NCBI GenBank assembly: GCA_013399115.1
Contig: VXAA01004006.1
Coordinates: 482,509 to 546,508 of the forward strand
DNA from: Anseranas semipalmata
Lineage: Eukaryota > Chordata > Aves > Anseriformes > Anseranatidae
Length of the DNA stretch: 64,000 nt
Direction of reading: 5' to 3'
The notes below the pieces were generated by a model, which worked only from the letters and a program-made list of their open reading frames with translations, did no database searches and had not been told where the DNA came from. Positions 63,190 through 64,000 of this stretch are shown here, piece by piece. Both the position numbers and the translations under genes were made by a program. Each line of letters opens with the position of its first letter. Positions within the stretch are counted from its first letter, which is position 1.

Positions 63190-63391
63190 GTCCTGGCTGA
63201 GGACCTTCAGCATTTCAAACAGCTGATTGATGACCTGCTCCTGCTAAAAGGTAAGGTCCCATATAAAGGGCAGCTTTGCTTTGTCCACAGTTGGTGGCGA
63301 TGGGACTTCAGCTGTTGATGACAAGAAAGAAACAAAGGTTAAGAAAATACCTATAACCTTAGGACACCCTGAGAAAGCAAGGGGCATGTGA
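63190..63391 (+). CDS. Candidate short exon pair with a 40-bp gap
   Basis: A plus-strand block at 63190-63250 (20 codons plus one base) reads VLAEDLQHFKQLIDDLLLLK. It is an amphipathic, coiled-coil-like sequence, ends at a strong AAAAG|GTAAGG donor and follows a modest TTTAAAG acceptor. Forty bases on, a strong acceptor GCTTTGTCCACAG (AG at 63289-63290) opens a second block that joins in phase: GGDGTSAVDDKKETKVKKIP, then LGHPEKARGM and a stop at 63389-63391. A 40-bp intron is below the usual vertebrate minimum, so either the two signals belong to different introns or the match is chance. Without splicing, the first block reads on for about 22 codons and stops. No family is recognised. Confidence 0.2.
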
Positions 63392-64000
63392 TGACAGCTT
63401 GCAAAAAATAATCTGCTGTCCTAGCAAAACTTATTGCAATCCATACTATGTTCATTGTGTTATTAAATATTAAATCTGAATTAAATTGAGCATTTTTCCA
63501 ACCAATCTCCTTTCCCTGCCTAAATCCCTACGTAATATGTTGGTTTAGGAGTGTCATATAGCCAGGACAGTTTGAACAACTTATCTGAAGCAGAACGGCA
63601 GTCCCCAGAAATACTTTGATGTGATCCAATTATACTAATTAAAATAATTATTTCCACTTAGCTTGTTACTGAACTGCTTGCTTTGCACATCTAAAGTCAG
63701 CACATACAAAGGTCAGGTGCAGCCTCTCAAAAAATCTGGGGAAGACAAAAAAGGAGTGTTGCAGGATGCAAGTCTCTAGATGTTGGTAGTGGTTTGGTTT
63801 TGCTCAAGTATGTGAGCTAACAACAGGCAGGTGGAAAGCCTGCAGCTTGTTGTATCTTGTCAACACACGTCATACTTCCCCCCTTAGCTCTTAGTCCCCT
63901 CCTCAGTTGTGCTGCAAACTGAATTCCCAGCCTGGGAAGTTTCTTCTGGTGGTGAATTAGAAAACAAGATGTGCTGAAACCTTACAGTTTCTCTCTGAGA
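63392..64000. other. Unique non-coding sequence to window end
   Basis: Nothing recognised in the last 600 bp. Confidence 0.5.

Overview
This window looks like non-coding nuclear DNA from a bird. The best evidence is two truncated CR1 LINE 3' ends (about 9579-9645 on the plus strand, 15414-15520 on the minus strand). Both carry the avian CR1 tail, an ATTCTGTG octamer repeat next to the GGTTGGA...CTTCCAACCT stretch. Base composition is moderately AT-rich. There are a few CpG-rich patches, microsatellites, and long ORF-poor stretches with no prokaryotic-style gene packing. I found no gene that I can name, no tRNA or rRNA, no CRISPR array and no defence or biosynthetic cluster.

Layout. 1-9.5 kb is unique-looking sequence with traces of old amniote repeats near 6.3 and 7.85 kb. 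9.5-11.8 kb holds a CR1 fragment, a possible secreted-protein exon on the minus strand (9815-9965), an ancient L2-like reverse transcriptase fragment still in one reading frame (11100-11477) and a small CpG-rich block. 15.4 kb has the second CR1. 17.7-18.15 kb is a CpG island with a consensus AP-1 site. 19.47-19.79 kb is a 320-bp purine-only-strand GAAA/GGAA tract. 20-33.9 kb is AT-rich and empty apart from simple repeats and old-repeat traces. 34-36.3 kb is the most gene-like part: a strong CpG island (35.83-36.30 kb) lies upstream, on the minus strand, of a good 3' splice site (34521) and a 140-codon ATG-started ORF with a signal-peptide-like start (33994-34416). 39.35-39.48 kb and 52.31-52.59 kb each hold a minus-strand ORF block bounded by good splice signals and of symmetric phase. 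48.87-48.99 kb holds a short hAT-type MITE with recognisable inverted ends and an 8-bp target duplication. The last kilobase has a short plus-strand exon-like pair.

How they may fit together. If the minus-strand exon-like blocks are real, they could belong to one or more long, intron-rich genes read right to left, but I could not link them by phase or recognise any product. The candidate exons rest on splice signals, phase and open frame only, so their confidences are low. Everything else is best read as intergenic or intronic DNA shaped by old transposons and simple repeats.
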